Shown: in pieces, positions 1 through 9,050 of the stretch
Numbering within the stretch: the first letter of the stretch is position 1
Layout: every line of letters begins with the position of its first letter
Source: JAAZKA01 sp034926225
GTDB lineage: Bacteria; Bacillota; Clostridia; Oscillospirales; QAMX01
Assembly: GCA_034926225.1 (NCBI GenBank)
Contig: JAYFRF010000013.1
Coordinates: forward strand, 1 to 64,000
DNA length: 64,000 bases
Direction: 5' to 3'
Notes under the pieces: model-generated
The model's input: only the letters and a program-made list of their open reading frames with translations
Told to the model about the DNA's origin: nothing
The model's database searches: none
Translations under genes and position numbers: made by a program

Positions 1-1616
1 ACGAAGCTGGAGCTGGTTTTAGTTGTGTCGAGAACATAGGTTTTAGTGCTGTCATAGCTTAGAAGTACACTTGCCGGTTTATAGGAGACCGAAGCATTGG
101 AGACAGCGGGAGCGCTGCCGCTGTCCACTGTAGCGGACTGCTTGACGGTGCCGACCGCGTCTTCAAAGTAATAATGGATGGCGTAGGTTACGGGAGTGGT
201 AACAGGCGGGGTGGTTCCCCACTTTGCGTAGAGATGGGAATTACCCATAACGGTGAAAGTATTGTTTGCCGTAAATACAACGTCTCCGGTTGAAGAAGTT
301 GCCCAGCCTAAGAAGGAAGATTGACCGTTTAAGGGGAGATTTGTGTCGTTATAGCCGAGAACCGTATAAACTGTGCCCGTATTCATAACCGCTGTCTGAT
401 AAGTGGAATCCGGGTTGAAATTAGAGTGATACGTTACGCTTACCGGTACCGGCGAGAGATAACAGTCCACGTGGATGTCACAGGGGTTGTTATTATCATC
501 ATAACCAAACCAGTCATCCCCAACGCTGCCTACATAATTATTAGGATTCTGAGCCTTGATGACGTAGGCGACCGGGGTATAGCCGCTTCCCGACAGACCA
601 AATCTCGTTAACGCTGCGCTCACATCGGAGGGATACTCGATCCCGCTGAGCAGGCTGCTGTCAATATCCTCGACAAGCAGTTTATCTCCTACGGTCAGTT
701 TTCCATCCGATCCCGCCAGCTGTGTCAAAATGGCGTTGCTCAAGGTACCGGGTAAATTCGTTTCGTATATATAGGTTTGACTGCTTGCTTGCCAGTTTGC
801 AACCGGGTAATAACTGCCGCTCCCCATGTTCTTCCCATCCACCGGAACGACAATCGTCGGGTCTAGAATATAGAATTTGATGGGGATGGCATTTTTGACA
901 AAGCTTCCCGTGATCGTCACGTTGCTGCTGGGCATCGTAAAAGTGCCCCCGGGAAGGGGAAGCGTTACGTCCGTACTGCTCCATCCGGTGAAGGTATAGC
1001 CTTCAACCGATGGTTCGGTGGCCAGCGTTACGGAACTGTTTTCCATGTAGAGGTTCGGGTCAGTAGGCGCGGAGGGGGCATTGTCGGGGGCAGTGGGGTC
1101 GAAGGCGTAGGTGTACGTGACAGCGTAGGTTTCCTGAACGGTGCCAGATACTGTATAAGCAGCGCCATGGAGTTCAAAACCGCCGCCTTGGGCTGTTGTG
1201 GAAAGTGTCAGAGTTTGGTTTAACGCAAGGCTTTGACCGTATGAACAGGATACGATCTGCCATTTGTAGGTTTGATTGCTCAGTTTACCGATCGCCCCAT
1301 AGGACACATTGTCAATCGCAAGGAAATCGTACCGATCCGAGGGGACGGTGAGGCTATAAGGGACACCAGCTATAATGACATTTGACGTCAGGACGGGCTT
1401 ATCCTCTCGCGTGGTTAATGCGAGATATAACATACCGCCGTTAGTCCACGCGTAGTTTGCTGTCGTATGATCGTTTGAGGACGTGCCGCTAAGTTCATAC
1501 ACGAGCGTGCTGGCTGGAACATCGTAGGTATCGGTTGCGGCGAGTACGGTGGTCGGGAGGAGCGCTGTCAGCATGCACAGCGACAGCAGGAATGCGAGTA
1601 TCCTCGTCTTTTTCAT
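1..1616 (-). CDS. Secreted InlB-repeat-type surface protein (3' end outside window)
   Basis: An open frame runs from an ATG at 1616 off the left edge (about 538 codons, no stop). A Shine-Dalgarno AAAGGAG sits 12 bases upstream. The first 27 residues are a signal peptide: Lys-Lys-Thr-Arg, a Leu-rich core, then an Ala-rich cleavage region near TVLAA. The rest has no Cys catalytic motif and is rich in Thr, Ser, Tyr and Asn. Several segments end in the pattern FxGW followed about 20 residues later by YAKWG, typical of Listeria-Bacteroides (InlB B-type) repeats found in cell-wall adhesins of Firmicutes. The last visible part resembles a MucBP-like strand-rich repeat. A role as an exported, probably wall-attached adhesin or matrix protein is inferred; the anchoring end is not visible. 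It lies in line with the SARP regulator and the small protein upstream on the same strand. Confidence 0.8.
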   Translation of the reverse strand, partial: MKKTRILAFLLSLCMLTALLPTTVLAATDTYDVPASTLVYELSGTSSNDHTTANYAWTNGGMLYLALTTREDKPVLTSNVIIAGVPYSLTVPSDRYDFLAIDNVSYGAIGKLSNQTYKWQIVSCSYGQSLALNQTLTLSTTAQGGGFELHGAAYTVSGTVQETYAVTYTYAFDPTAPDNAPSAPTDPNLYMENSSVTLATEPSVEGYTFTGWSSTDVTLPLPGGTFTMPSSNVTITGSFVKNAIPIKFYILDPTIVVPVDGKNMGSGSYYPVANWQASSQTYIYETNLPGTLSNAILTQLAGSDGKLTVGDKLLVEDIDSSLLSGIEYPSDVSAALTRFGLSGSGYTPVAYVIKAQNPNNYVGSVGDDWFGYDDNNNPCDIHVDCYLSPVPVSVTYHSNFNPDSTYQTAVMNTGTVYTVLGYNDTNLPLNGQSSFLGWATSSTGDVVFTANNTFTVMGNSHLYAKWGTTPPVTTPVTYAIHYYFEDAVGTVKQSATVDSGSAPAVSNASVSYKPASVLLSYDSTKTYVLDTTKTSSSF

Positions 1617-1770
1617 GTGGATTTCGTTCTCCTTTCAGTATATGGGGGAAAAACGAAACCTTCGGTAGCCGAGCCGCCGTAGCGTTTGCCTTAGGCCTCA
1701 TGCTTTGCGCCGCCGGGTTTCCCCGGGTTTGCCATTTTTCGTGTTTCGGGTTTTCACTTGGTTTACGTTG

Positions 1771-2202
1771 TTATAGGGCGAGTGCCTCGTCGAGGATCAT
1801 TAAAAGCTCCAGAACGCTTCGAAAGGTCGCCTCCCGCTTTTCCTCGATCCAGGAAAGCTTTCCCTGCCAGCTCTGGCTTTGTGTAAAGAGAATTTCAAGC
1901 TGGAAGGTGGCGGTTTTCCCTTTTGCCTCATATAGAGCGGGCAAGCTGCGGATAGGCGTTGCGCCGGGACAGTTGCCGGTGTCTAAAAGCTCCTGAATAA
2001 GCGACAGCAAGTGGAAGGAGCTAAGGAATCGTTTTTCACCCGGAAGCCGGATGTGGTCGATACGACCTTTCATTTCACCGTTCGTGTAATCGTCAATCTT
2101 TACCGCGAATAGTCTGGCTCCGCTTGGCTGAAACGACATATATTGCATGATACCATCCACCACTGCTTTCTTAAAAGGGTTGAGCTGCGTAGCATCCCTC
2201 AA
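1771..2202 (-). CDS. Small protein with two tandem ~44-residue repeats, unknown function
   Basis: A 143-residue soluble protein whose function I do not recognise. Residues 31-74 and 99-142 align without gaps: about 11 of 44 positions are identical, including the Phe near the repeat start, the central Gly, the FxS step and the LLxLxxEL helix. It is therefore an internal duplication of a strand-strand-helix unit. The annotated start is TTG at 2202 with a poor ribosome site; ATG at 2148 or 2139 are alternatives that would still keep both repeats. The gene sits between a SARP/BTAD regulator upstream and a secreted repeat protein downstream, all on one strand. Similar small proteins next to BTAD regulators are, as far as I recall, common in Clostridia, but no activity is known to me. 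Confidence 0.7.
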   Translation of the reverse strand: MRDATQLNPFKKAVVDGIMQYMSFQPSGARLFAVKIDDYTNGEMKGRIDHIRLPGEKRFLSSFHLLSLIQELLDTGNCPGATPIRSLPALYEAKGKTATFQLEILFTQSQSWQGKLSWIEEKREATFRSVLELLMILDEALAL

Positions 2203-2379
2203 GCCTCTTACATTTTCTATCTACTACTATCATAATCGCCGACTTATCAGCTACTTATCCTTTCGCTTTTTTATCAACAGTTATTTTTTCCATATTTAAC
2301 AAAATAATCCCGCCTTGCGTGAAGTCCGTCATCACCAAAACGTCTTTTCACACAAAGCGGGATCATGGTATGATACTTG

Positions 2380-3603
2380 TTAATCTTTGAGTTTTTCTTT
2401 TGAAGACAACGAATCGAGCGGGAAGGAATGGTAACGTATCCTCGCCTTCGAATGTGTATTGGTTCGCCGAAAGGCATTTTCCACGCGTGTCATCACGGTA
2501 TCCACATTTTCAGATGACGCACCCGGCAGCAGAATCAAAAACTGCGTTGTACTCAGGCGCGTATACGGGTCTCCCGCGCGAAGGTAGGCGTTTAGAATGC
2601 GTTCCATCCGATTCATATCCGTTGTCATACGCGCTCCCTTTTCTTCGGGGAGCATATCGAGCACGACTAGCTGTGCGGCCTTACCTGAGCGTTTTTGTTC
2701 ACGGCTTTCCAGTTCGACGATTCTGCGGAAGATGGGGTAGTCGCAGTAGAATGCGCCGTCGGCGTCGGTGGGCTTTAAGTACGCCGCCACTGTTTCCGCG
2801 CTAATGCGCTCTCCCAGATTCCGTTGCGCCGCTTCCGAGCGTGCCAGCTCCAGTTCATCCTGAGGCTCCACCATATAATCGTTTTTTAGGACATTCTTGA
2901 TGTATTCGTAATGCTCCAAAGCCTTTTGCGGCTGCCCGAGCACCGTCAGTGCGCGCATAAAGTACACGCTGAAGCTTTCCGCGCCGGGATCCTCCGCGAT
3001 TGCTTTCCGACAGATGCGGACGACGTCCTCCCAGCGTTCCGCCTCCCACAGAAGGAGCACGGCTTCCTGACACAGCTGCATGAAAATCGTCTTATAGTAG
3101 ATCTGACGTGTCACGGCCCAGCCGCCCCATGCGCTCGGCGTCCAGAAGTCGCCTTGATAGATATCGATTGCGCGAAGAGTGCATTCTAGACGGTCAGCCG
3201 CCGTATTCCGCTGCGAGCTGAGCTTTTCAAACGTCTCAACATCGATCACCGTGGGACGCGAGGGATTCCACCGGTATCCGCCGCTGCCAGCGATGATCAG
3301 GTTGCGCGCATCGGGGATTCCCAAATCACCCAAAGCCGTTCTGCACCGGCTGATGGCAAGCCACAAGGCACGCTGCGGATCACCCGTCGCGTCGTCCGTC
3401 CAAAAAAGCTCGATCAGTCGGTCAGTGGATGTTTCCGCGCTACGGTTTAAAGCGAGGTACGCGATCAGGGACCACTGCCGGTTTGCGCGCCGCGCGCTGT
3501 CTACGCGCCGCGCTTCCGACTCTATACCATCCATGTAAAGTGAAAATTCGCCGAGCAAACGGATTCGGATTGTTCCGGCCGGATTCGCATTCGCGTTCTC
3601 CAC
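2380..3603 (-). CDS. SARP/BTAD-family transcriptional regulator
   Basis: A 407-residue cytoplasmic regulator. Residues 10-110 form an OmpR/PhoB-type winged helix (IRIRLLGEF start, then a recognition region around LWLAISRCRTAL and GGYRWN). Residues about 115-270 are the helical BTAD domain with TPR-like pairs (YQGDFW, AERWEDVVRICRKAIAEDP, ALTVLGQPQKALEHYEYI). The C-terminal 120 residues look like a degenerate GGDEF/cyclase-like fold (RLSTTQFLILLPG) without a signature motif, so a catalytic role is unlikely. A strong sigma-A promoter lies upstream at 3652-3681. It probably activates neighbouring genes, with the small repeat protein and surface protein downstream as the obvious candidates; that link is inferred from position only. 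Confidence 0.85.
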   Translation of the reverse strand: MENANANPAGTIRIRLLGEFSLYMDGIESEARRVDSARRANRQWSLIAYLALNRSAETSTDRLIELFWTDDATGDPQRALWLAISRCRTALGDLGIPDARNLIIAGSGGYRWNPSRPTVIDVETFEKLSSQRNTAADRLECTLRAIDIYQGDFWTPSAWGGWAVTRQIYYKTIFMQLCQEAVLLLWEAERWEDVVRICRKAIAEDPGAESFSVYFMRALTVLGQPQKALEHYEYIKNVLKNDYMVEPQDELELARSEAAQRNLGERISAETVAAYLKPTDADGAFYCDYPIFRRIVELESREQKRSGKAAQLVVLDMLPEEKGARMTTDMNRMERILNAYLRAGDPYTRLSTTQFLILLPGASSENVDTVMTRVENAFRRTNTHSKARIRYHSFPLDSLSSKEKLKD

Positions 3604-3651
3604 TGTGCTCCCCCTTTTCCCGTTCTCTATTTACCAAATCTATACTTTTTT

Positions 3652-3681
3652 ATTATAGCATACGGATATGCCGACTGTCAA
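3652..3681 (-). promoter_or_regulatory. Sigma-A promoter for the SARP regulator
   Basis: Read on the minus strand: TTGACA (3681-3676), an 18-base spacer, then TATAAT (3657-3652). Both hexamers are perfect, about 50 bases upstream of the 3603 start. Confidence 0.8.
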
Positions 3682-3796
3682 GCTGCTATATGTCCGATTT
3701 TGTCAATACATTGTCACACCCTGTGTCATTTAATTTAAAATTAACATATTCCGAGTGATATCTACTGTTATTTTATATATTATTTCGACTTTCCGC

Positions 3797-3826
3797 TTGT
3801 CAATAACCTACCACTTGTGTTATAAT
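3797..3826 (+). promoter_or_regulatory. Sigma-A promoter for peptidase T
   Basis: TTGTCA (3797-3802), an 18-base spacer and TATAAT (3821-3826), 40 bases before the ATG at 3866. It also supports the internal ATG as the true start, because longer reading frames would begin upstream of the promoter. Confidence 0.75.
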
Positions 3827-3865
3827 TCCGGTATAACATCATATGAAGGGCGGCAGATATGCGAT

Positions 3866-5071
3866 ATGAGAGTATCCGATCGATTTTTACAATATGTGCG
3901 GTATGCTTCACACAGCAAGCATTGTGCGGATCCTAAAGAGATAACAATAGCGAAGGCATTAGAGCGGGAGCTTCGTACCTTGGGGCTGTCCGATGTGCGT
4001 TGCGATGAGAACGCATATGTCTATGGCTTTCTACCCGCGACGCCGGGGTATGAGGACAAGCCCGCCATCGGCTTCTTTGCGCATACGGATACCGCCGACG
4101 ATCATCCCGTCGACGCGGTGCATCCCGTCCTGCACCCGGACTACGACGGTGGCGACGTCACGCTGACCGGTCGGACGCTGCGGGTCGCAGACTTCCCGCA
4201 TCTGAAGACGCTTGCCGGCCGGACACTGATCACGACCGACGGCACGACGCTCTTAGGCGCGGATGACCGCGCAGGCGCTGCGGAGATCGTGACGATGCTG
4301 GAGACGGTTCTTGCGGAAAACATCCCACACGGACGGATCGCGGTCTGCTTTACATCGGACGAGGAGCACGGCAGCGAAGGGCTTGACGGCATCGACCTTC
4401 GGGTATTCGGCTGTGATTATGCCTTTACGGTGGACGGAGGCGCGGAGGGTGAACTTGAGTACGAGAATTTCAATGCGGCGGGCGCGGATTTCGAGATAAG
4501 CGGATTCAATGTCCATCCCGGTTCGTCGAAGGATACGATGATCAACGCTGCCCTTGTCGCGATGGAGATAAACGCGATGCTCCCCTCCGCCGAAACACCG
4601 CGCGGGACGGAAGGCTACGAAGGCTTCTACCACCTCTGCGACATGCGGGGCGATGTCGGGCATGCAAAGCTTTCCTACATCGTCCGCGACCATTCCGCGG
4701 AACGCTTCGAATCGAGGCTTAACACGCTGCGGCACATCGAGAAAGCGACAAATGAGCGCTGGGGGAAGGGAACCGCGGCGCTTACGATCACGCAGCAGTA
4801 CCGCAATATGGCGGAGAAGATTCGTCCCTGTTTCCAAATCGTAGAACTTGCCGAAGCGGCTATCCGTGACGCGGGATTAGAGCCGCGTGTGCAGCCGATA
4901 CGCGGGGGAACGGACGGCGCGAAGCTATCCTACATGGGTCTGCCCTGCCCGAACCTCGGTACCGGCGGGTATGCGTTCCACGGACCGTATGAGCATTGCA
5001 CCGTCGAGGGGATGGAGAAGGCCGAGAAGGTGCTCGAATATATTGTCAGACGGTTTGTGCGGCAACCGTAG
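3866..5071 (+). CDS. pepT: Peptidase T (tripeptide aminopeptidase, M20B)
   Basis: A 401-residue cytoplasmic di-zinc aminopeptidase that removes the N-terminal residue from tripeptides. Metal-site motifs of the M20 family are visible: FFAHTDTAD (His and Asp), LGADDRAG (bridging Asp), SDEEHGSEG (catalytic Glu and Glu ligand), TVDGG, and a late His in AFHGPYEH. The family hallmark ENFNAA is also present. The frame is open from 3755, but the promoter at 3797-3826 and the family length favour ATG 3866, with GAAGGG as a rather distant ribosome site. It is a single-gene unit ending in a bidirectional terminator. It completes peptide breakdown begun by oligopeptide uptake or extracellular peptidases. 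Confidence 0.93.
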   Translation: MRVSDRFLQYVRYASHSKHCADPKEITIAKALERELRTLGLSDVRCDENAYVYGFLPATPGYEDKPAIGFFAHTDTADDHPVDAVHPVLHPDYDGGDVTLTGRTLRVADFPHLKTLAGRTLITTDGTTLLGADDRAGAAEIVTMLETVLAENIPHGRIAVCFTSDEEHGSEGLDGIDLRVFGCDYAFTVDGGAEGELEYENFNAAGADFEISGFNVHPGSSKDTMINAALVAMEINAMLPSAETPRGTEGYEGFYHLCDMRGDVGHAKLSYIVRDHSAERFESRLNTLRHIEKATNERWGKGTAALTITQQYRNMAEKIRPCFQIVELAEAAIRDAGLEPRVQPIRGGTDGAKLSYMGLPCPNLGTGGYAFHGPYEHCTVEGMEKAEKVLEYIVRRFVRQP

Positions 5072-5097
5072 GGCATCGGGACGAATTTGGATATATA

Positions 5098-5131
5098 AAA
5101 GAGTCCGGGACATCAAAGCCCCGGACTCTTT
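5098..5131. terminator. Bidirectional terminator
   Basis: Arms 5098-5109 and 5120-5131 pair over 12 bases (AAAGAGTCCGGG with its complement), with a 10-base loop and T-rich flanks on both strands. It ends pepT from the left and the solute-binding gene from the right. Confidence 0.85.
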
Positions 5132-5152
5132 ACGTTTTGGCAGGATATATAC

Positions 5153-6886
5153 TTAGCTGTTGTAGTAACGGGTATAGGCATCCTGGACGACGGAAGTCAG
5201 TTCTTCAATACCCATCTTGTCGAGGACGGAAACGAAGCTGTCCCAGTTGTCGAGGGATTCGGCGCCGGAGATGAACTTCGCCTTCATGGAGGTGACATAC
5301 TCGCCGATTTCCGTGTTCAGGGTGGTGTAGCGGTCGGACTCCTCGGAGGTGTATTTCAGATAGGAGGACGGGAAGGGCGCGACATGGTACGGATAGAGCT
5401 TCTCGAGGCTTTCAAGACCCTTGCAGGTAAGACCGGGGGAAGCGCCCTTCTGGATGGACATGAGGGAACACCAGGAGTGGATGGACGGACCGTTGTAGGA
5501 ATAGATATACTCAGTCGCGGAAAGATCGATGCCATCCGGAATATTTACGCTGTAGAACTCATGAGTATCGTCGGTGTAATCCCAAGACTCGCCGCGGACA
5601 CCGAGCCAGTTGGTCAGGCCGTTGATGCCTTCGGCAACGTCGTCCTTGGAGTAGTTGATGTCGAGGAAGCGGCAGAGGATTTCAGGCTGCGCGCACTTGA
5701 CAGAGATAACACGGCCGGAGTTAGACACGCCAGCGTATCCCATGCACTTTAAGGTATCGGTATACTCGCTGGTAACGAGCGGGAGGATGGTCAGGTCGAG
5801 GTTGCCGGAAGCGAAGTTGTCATAACCGAGCATAGTGCCGTAAGAGAGGAACGCGGCGTTGTTGGCCTTCGTGATAGCGGTCGTCGTCGCGGTGTCGGCG
5901 GTGTAGATCTCGTTGTAGAGAATCTTTTCGGAGAAGAGCTTGTTCATGAAGGTCAGGTACTGACGGAATTGATCGCTGGACCAGTTGTTATGAATGGTAC
6001 CATCGCTGTTTTCGACGTAACCGGTATAGGGATCATCGCCGAACGCCGGGAAGAAATAATTCTCAACGACGATGTTTAAGTGATCAACCGTATACGGAAG
6101 CAGGGTGATGAAGTCGGGGTTCGAAGCATTGTCTTCCTGAACAGCCTTCAGGAGGTCATAGACTTCGGTAATGTCCTTTAAGGCGTTGATCTTTTCAAGA
6201 TCGTAGCCGACCTTTTGGGTATAGTCAAGGCGGGTGTAGATCGTCGCAACGGCGATCGTGGCGGTTTCGACGAACTGCGGGAAGGAGTAGATGTTGCCGT
6301 CGGACTCGGTAACAGCCTTGAACATACGGGAATCTTCGGCATTACGGGCGGTCAGCTGGGGCATGTCGCTTGTAATCAGATCATTGAGCTTCAGGAACAT
6401 GCCGCCCTCGACGCCGTAGGTGCGGATGTTGTCCAGACCGACGCCGGACATGTAGATGTCATAGATGTCGCCGGATGCGAGAGAGAGATTCATCTTCGTG
6501 TCATAATCGGTGCCGGTTATGTTGGCAAAGTTAAAGTAGACGTTCGTCAGTTCACCGACGCGGGTGAAGTAGTTGAGATCGTCCCATTTGCCCGTCACGT
6601 TCTGCGTGGTGACGGAGTTCATCGCGGAGTAATAGATCGGCTCGGAAACGAGCGGAAAACCGGTACCGGTCGTCGAGGGATCGACGGTGGTAGTCGCGGC
6701 AGCGGTGGTACCGGCTGCAGTTGTTGTCGCAGCGGCAGTTGTGGTAGCTGCGGCTGTGGTGGCTGCGGCGGTGGTGCCGGCAGTGGTAGTCGCGGCGGTG
6801 GTGGCAGTCGATCCACCGGATGAACAGCCGGCGAACAGAACAAGCGTCAGCGCCACCGTCAGCACGATTGCGAGGATCTTCTTCAT
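5153..6886 (-). CDS. Extracellular solute-binding lipoprotein, cassette 1
   Basis: A 577-residue lipoprotein, the substrate-capture component of a carbohydrate ABC importer (family 1, LplA/YtcQ-like). The start is the ATG at 6886 with ribosome site AAAGGAAG; a longer frame has no support. The signal peptide ends in the lipobox LFAGC, so Cys is lipidated at the outer face of the membrane. Residues about 25-65 are a low-complexity Thr/Ala linker built of TTA-type repeats that should hold the binding domain away from the membrane. The rest is a two-lobed binding fold with typical late Trp-rich segments. It is the last gene of a three-gene cassette after two permeases and has a close paralogue at 49923-51647. 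The substrate is unknown; complex oligosaccharides are usual for this group. Confidence 0.9.
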   Translation of the reverse strand: MKKILAIVLTVALTLVLFAGCSSGGSTATTAATTTAGTTAAATTAAATTTAAATTTAAGTTAAATTTVDPSTTGTGFPLVSEPIYYSAMNSVTTQNVTGKWDDLNYFTRVGELTNVYFNFANITGTDYDTKMNLSLASGDIYDIYMSGVGLDNIRTYGVEGGMFLKLNDLITSDMPQLTARNAEDSRMFKAVTESDGNIYSFPQFVETATIAVATIYTRLDYTQKVGYDLEKINALKDITEVYDLLKAVQEDNASNPDFITLLPYTVDHLNIVVENYFFPAFGDDPYTGYVENSDGTIHNNWSSDQFRQYLTFMNKLFSEKILYNEIYTADTATTTAITKANNAAFLSYGTMLGYDNFASGNLDLTILPLVTSEYTDTLKCMGYAGVSNSGRVISVKCAQPEILCRFLDINYSKDDVAEGINGLTNWLGVRGESWDYTDDTHEFYSVNIPDGIDLSATEYIYSYNGPSIHSWCSLMSIQKGASPGLTCKGLESLEKLYPYHVAPFPSSYLKYTSEESDRYTTLNTEIGEYVTSMKAKFISGAESLDNWDSFVSVLDKMGIEELTSVVQDAYTRYYNS

Positions 6887-6979
6887 GGACAGCTTCCTTT
6901 CTGATTTTCCCGCGGCTTTTTTAAAGCCTACGGGATTTTTATTGTTCAAACACGGAAAAACCGCGCGGAACACGAGATT

Positions 6980-7882
6980 TTACCCCTTAACGGAGCCGAG
7001 CATCACGCCCTGGTTGAAATACTTCTGCAGGAACGGATAGACGATTAAAACAGGCGCGGAGGAGATGATAATCAGGCAGTATTTTAAAAGTGTCGCAAGT
7101 TTAAGCCGCAGCGCTTCCGCGTCCGCACCGATACCCGTCTCATCCAACGCCATTTGCTGATTTTCAATCAGGATATCACGCAGGATGAGCTGCAGGGGCG
7201 CTTTGGCACGGGAGCTCAGGTAAATCATACCGCCGAACCATGAATTCCAGTGTGCGATGCCGTAGTACAGCGCCAGAACCGCAATCAGTGCTTTCGACAG
7301 CGGGACAACAATGGAGATAAATAATCGTACGCGTGAGCAGCCGTCAATGACAGCCGCTTCCTCCAGTTCCTGCGGTATGCCGTTTGAAAAAAACGTGCGG
7401 GCGATGATCAGATTATAGCAGGTGACGCCGCTGGTCAGGATCAGAACCCACCAGGTGTCTAATAGCTTCATATTTTTAACAAGCAGGTAGGTTGGAATCA
7501 TCCCGCCGCCGAAGTACATGGTGAAGACGAAGATACCCATTAGGAATGCACGTCCGGGAAGCTCCTTTTTTGACAGTGCATACGCGGCGGGCAGCGTCAG
7601 GACCAGGTTGAAGAGCGTGCCGACAACGGTATAAAAAATAGTGTTGCGGTAACCGGACATGATGGTATTATTCGCAAAGGCGCGTCTATAGCCCTCGATA
7701 TTGACGCCGATCGGATATAGAATGACGCGGCCGGTGCTGACGTAGTCGATGTCGGAGATGGATGCGATAATGACGAAATAGAGGGGGTAGGCGACTATCA
7801 GGAAGAAAACGGTGATGAAGATGAGGTTCACTACATTAAAAACGCGGTCACCGAGAGACTCGCGGATTCTGTTGTTTATCAT
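6980..7882 (-). CDS. Carbohydrate ABC transporter permease, YtcP/LplC type, cassette 1
   Basis: A 300-residue inner-membrane permease with six predicted helices. The start ATG 7882 follows an AAAGGAGG site; an earlier in-frame Met would overlap the upstream permease. The cytoplasmic coupling loop carries the EAA motif around LEEAAVIDGCSRVRLF, which contacts the ATPase. The ending FNQGVMLGSVKG is characteristic of the YtcP group. It pairs with the LplB-type permease upstream, 16 bases away. No ATP-binding subunit is encoded in the cassette, so a shared MsmX-type ATPase elsewhere is likely (inference). Confidence 0.92.
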   Translation of the reverse strand: MINNRIRESLGDRVFNVVNLIFITVFFLIVAYPLYFVIIASISDIDYVSTGRVILYPIGVNIEGYRRAFANNTIMSGYRNTIFYTVVGTLFNLVLTLPAAYALSKKELPGRAFLMGIFVFTMYFGGGMIPTYLLVKNMKLLDTWWVLILTSGVTCYNLIIARTFFSNGIPQELEEAAVIDGCSRVRLFISIVVPLSKALIAVLALYYGIAHWNSWFGGMIYLSSRAKAPLQLILRDILIENQQMALDETGIGADAEALRLKLATLLKYCLIIISSAPVLIVYPFLQKYFNQGVMLGSVKG

Positions 7883-7898
7883 ATCGCTTCTTCCTCCT

Positions 7899-8852
7899 TT
7901 AAAACAGGCTGGTCTGGCCGAGCTTGCGCACAATGCCGTTGACGCATAAGAGAATCATGACGTTGACGACATTGTTAAACAGGCCAACCGCGGCGGAATA
8001 ACTGTACTCGGCCTTCAAAAGACCGCGTTTGTAGACGTAGGTCGAGATGACTTCCGCGACATCCAAAACGAGATCGTTTTGCATCAGAAGTACCTTTTCA
8101 TAGCCGACGCTTAGGATCGAGCCGCAGTTGAGAATCAACAGAATCGTTACCGTCGGCAAAAGGACAGGAATATTGATGTACCAGATGCGTTGCAGTCGCG
8201 AGGCGCCGTCGATGACAGCGGCTTCATGCTGCTGCGGGTCGACCGCGGAGAGCGCGGCAAGATAGATGATCGAGCCCCAGCCCATGCCCTGCCAGACGCC
8301 GGACCATACATACAGATGCCGGAACAGATCGGGACGCGTCAGGAAGTTGACGGATTCCATACCGAAAACACCGCGAATCGTATTGATAACGCCCATCGAA
8401 GGGGAAAAGAAGAGGGTAAGCATGCCGACCATGACGACCATGGAGATGAAGTGGGGGGCGTAGGTAACGGTCTGGACGATTTTTTTGTAGCGCTTGAAAT
8501 TCAGCTCGTTGAGCATAAGAGCGAGGATGATGGGGAAAGGGAAGCCCGCAGCGAGGGAGTATATGGAGAGGGTAATCGTATTTTTAAGGAGGTTCGGGAA
8601 AGTGTAGGCAGTCAGAAAATTGCGGAAATGCTTGAGTCCGACCCAAGGGCTGCCCCAGATTCCTAGCGCGCCGTTGAAGTTCTTGAATGCGATCTGTACG
8701 CCGTAAAGGGGACCGTAGGTGAAAATGATATACCAGACGAGAGCTGGGAGAATGAAGAGATACAGATCGTAATGGCGGAGGATGCGCTTCCACAGACCAT
8801 GTTTCGGATGCTGCTCGCGCAACGTTACGGCTGTTTTATTTTGCAGAGCCAA
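7899..8852 (-). CDS. Carbohydrate ABC transporter permease, LplB type, cassette 1
   Basis: A 317-residue membrane permease with six helices. The EAA coupling loop is visible in HEAAVIDGASRLQRIWYINIP. The start codon is TTG at 8852, ten bases after an AAAGGAG ribosome site; no better start exists. It is the first gene of cassette 1 and is transcribed away from the AraC regulator at 9051. The paralogue at 52630-53565 shares long identical stretches such as GIWGSPWVGLKHFR and QTVTYAPHFIS, so the two cassettes descend from one duplication. Confidence 0.92.
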   Translation of the reverse strand: MALQNKTAVTLREQHPKHGLWKRILRHYDLYLFILPALVWYIIFTYGPLYGVQIAFKNFNGALGIWGSPWVGLKHFRNFLTAYTFPNLLKNTITLSIYSLAAGFPFPIILALMLNELNFKRYKKIVQTVTYAPHFISMVVMVGMLTLFFSPSMGVINTIRGVFGMESVNFLTRPDLFRHLYVWSGVWQGMGWGSIIYLAALSAVDPQQHEAAVIDGASRLQRIWYINIPVLLPTVTILLILNCGSILSVGYEKVLLMQNDLVLDVAEVISTYVYKRGLLKAEYSYSAAVGLFNNVVNVMILLCVNGIVRKLGQTSLF

Positions 8853-8981
8853 GAATGATCAACTCCTTTTGAACCAGTATACACTGGGCAGAAATCATTT
8901 GTAAATAACAATTATTTTTTATAAAGATTTTAACGTGCAATTAATTAATGTCCGCAAAAAAACGAAATTGTTAACAAAATA

Positions 8982-9013
8982 TTGATACGACGCCAAAGGA
9001 TTCGTGATATACT
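8982..9013 (+). promoter_or_regulatory. Possible promoter for AraC regulator 1
   Basis: TTGATA at 8982-8987 and TATACT at 9008-9013 are 20 bases apart, longer than ideal; GATATA two bases earlier would give 18. The -10 is preceded by TGA. The assignment is tentative. Confidence 0.4.
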
Positions 9014-9050
9014 GATAACAGCAAAGATAACATAAAGAGAGGGATATGCT

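Noticed and set aside
6687..6820. CRISPR or tandem repeat array
   Set aside because: The repeated GTGGTAGTCGC-like units are the coding sequence for the Thr/Ala linker; no spacers.
6215..7040. Long plus-strand frames rich in Gly/Ser or Val/Ala
   Set aside because: They are antisense shadows of the Thr/Ala-coding repeats in the binding-protein gene; no ribosome site or family pattern.
8876..8905. TTTACA-18-TATACT on the minus strand before the cassette 1 permease
   Set aside because: The start point would fall on the ribosome site itself, leaving almost no leader; not convincing enough to call.
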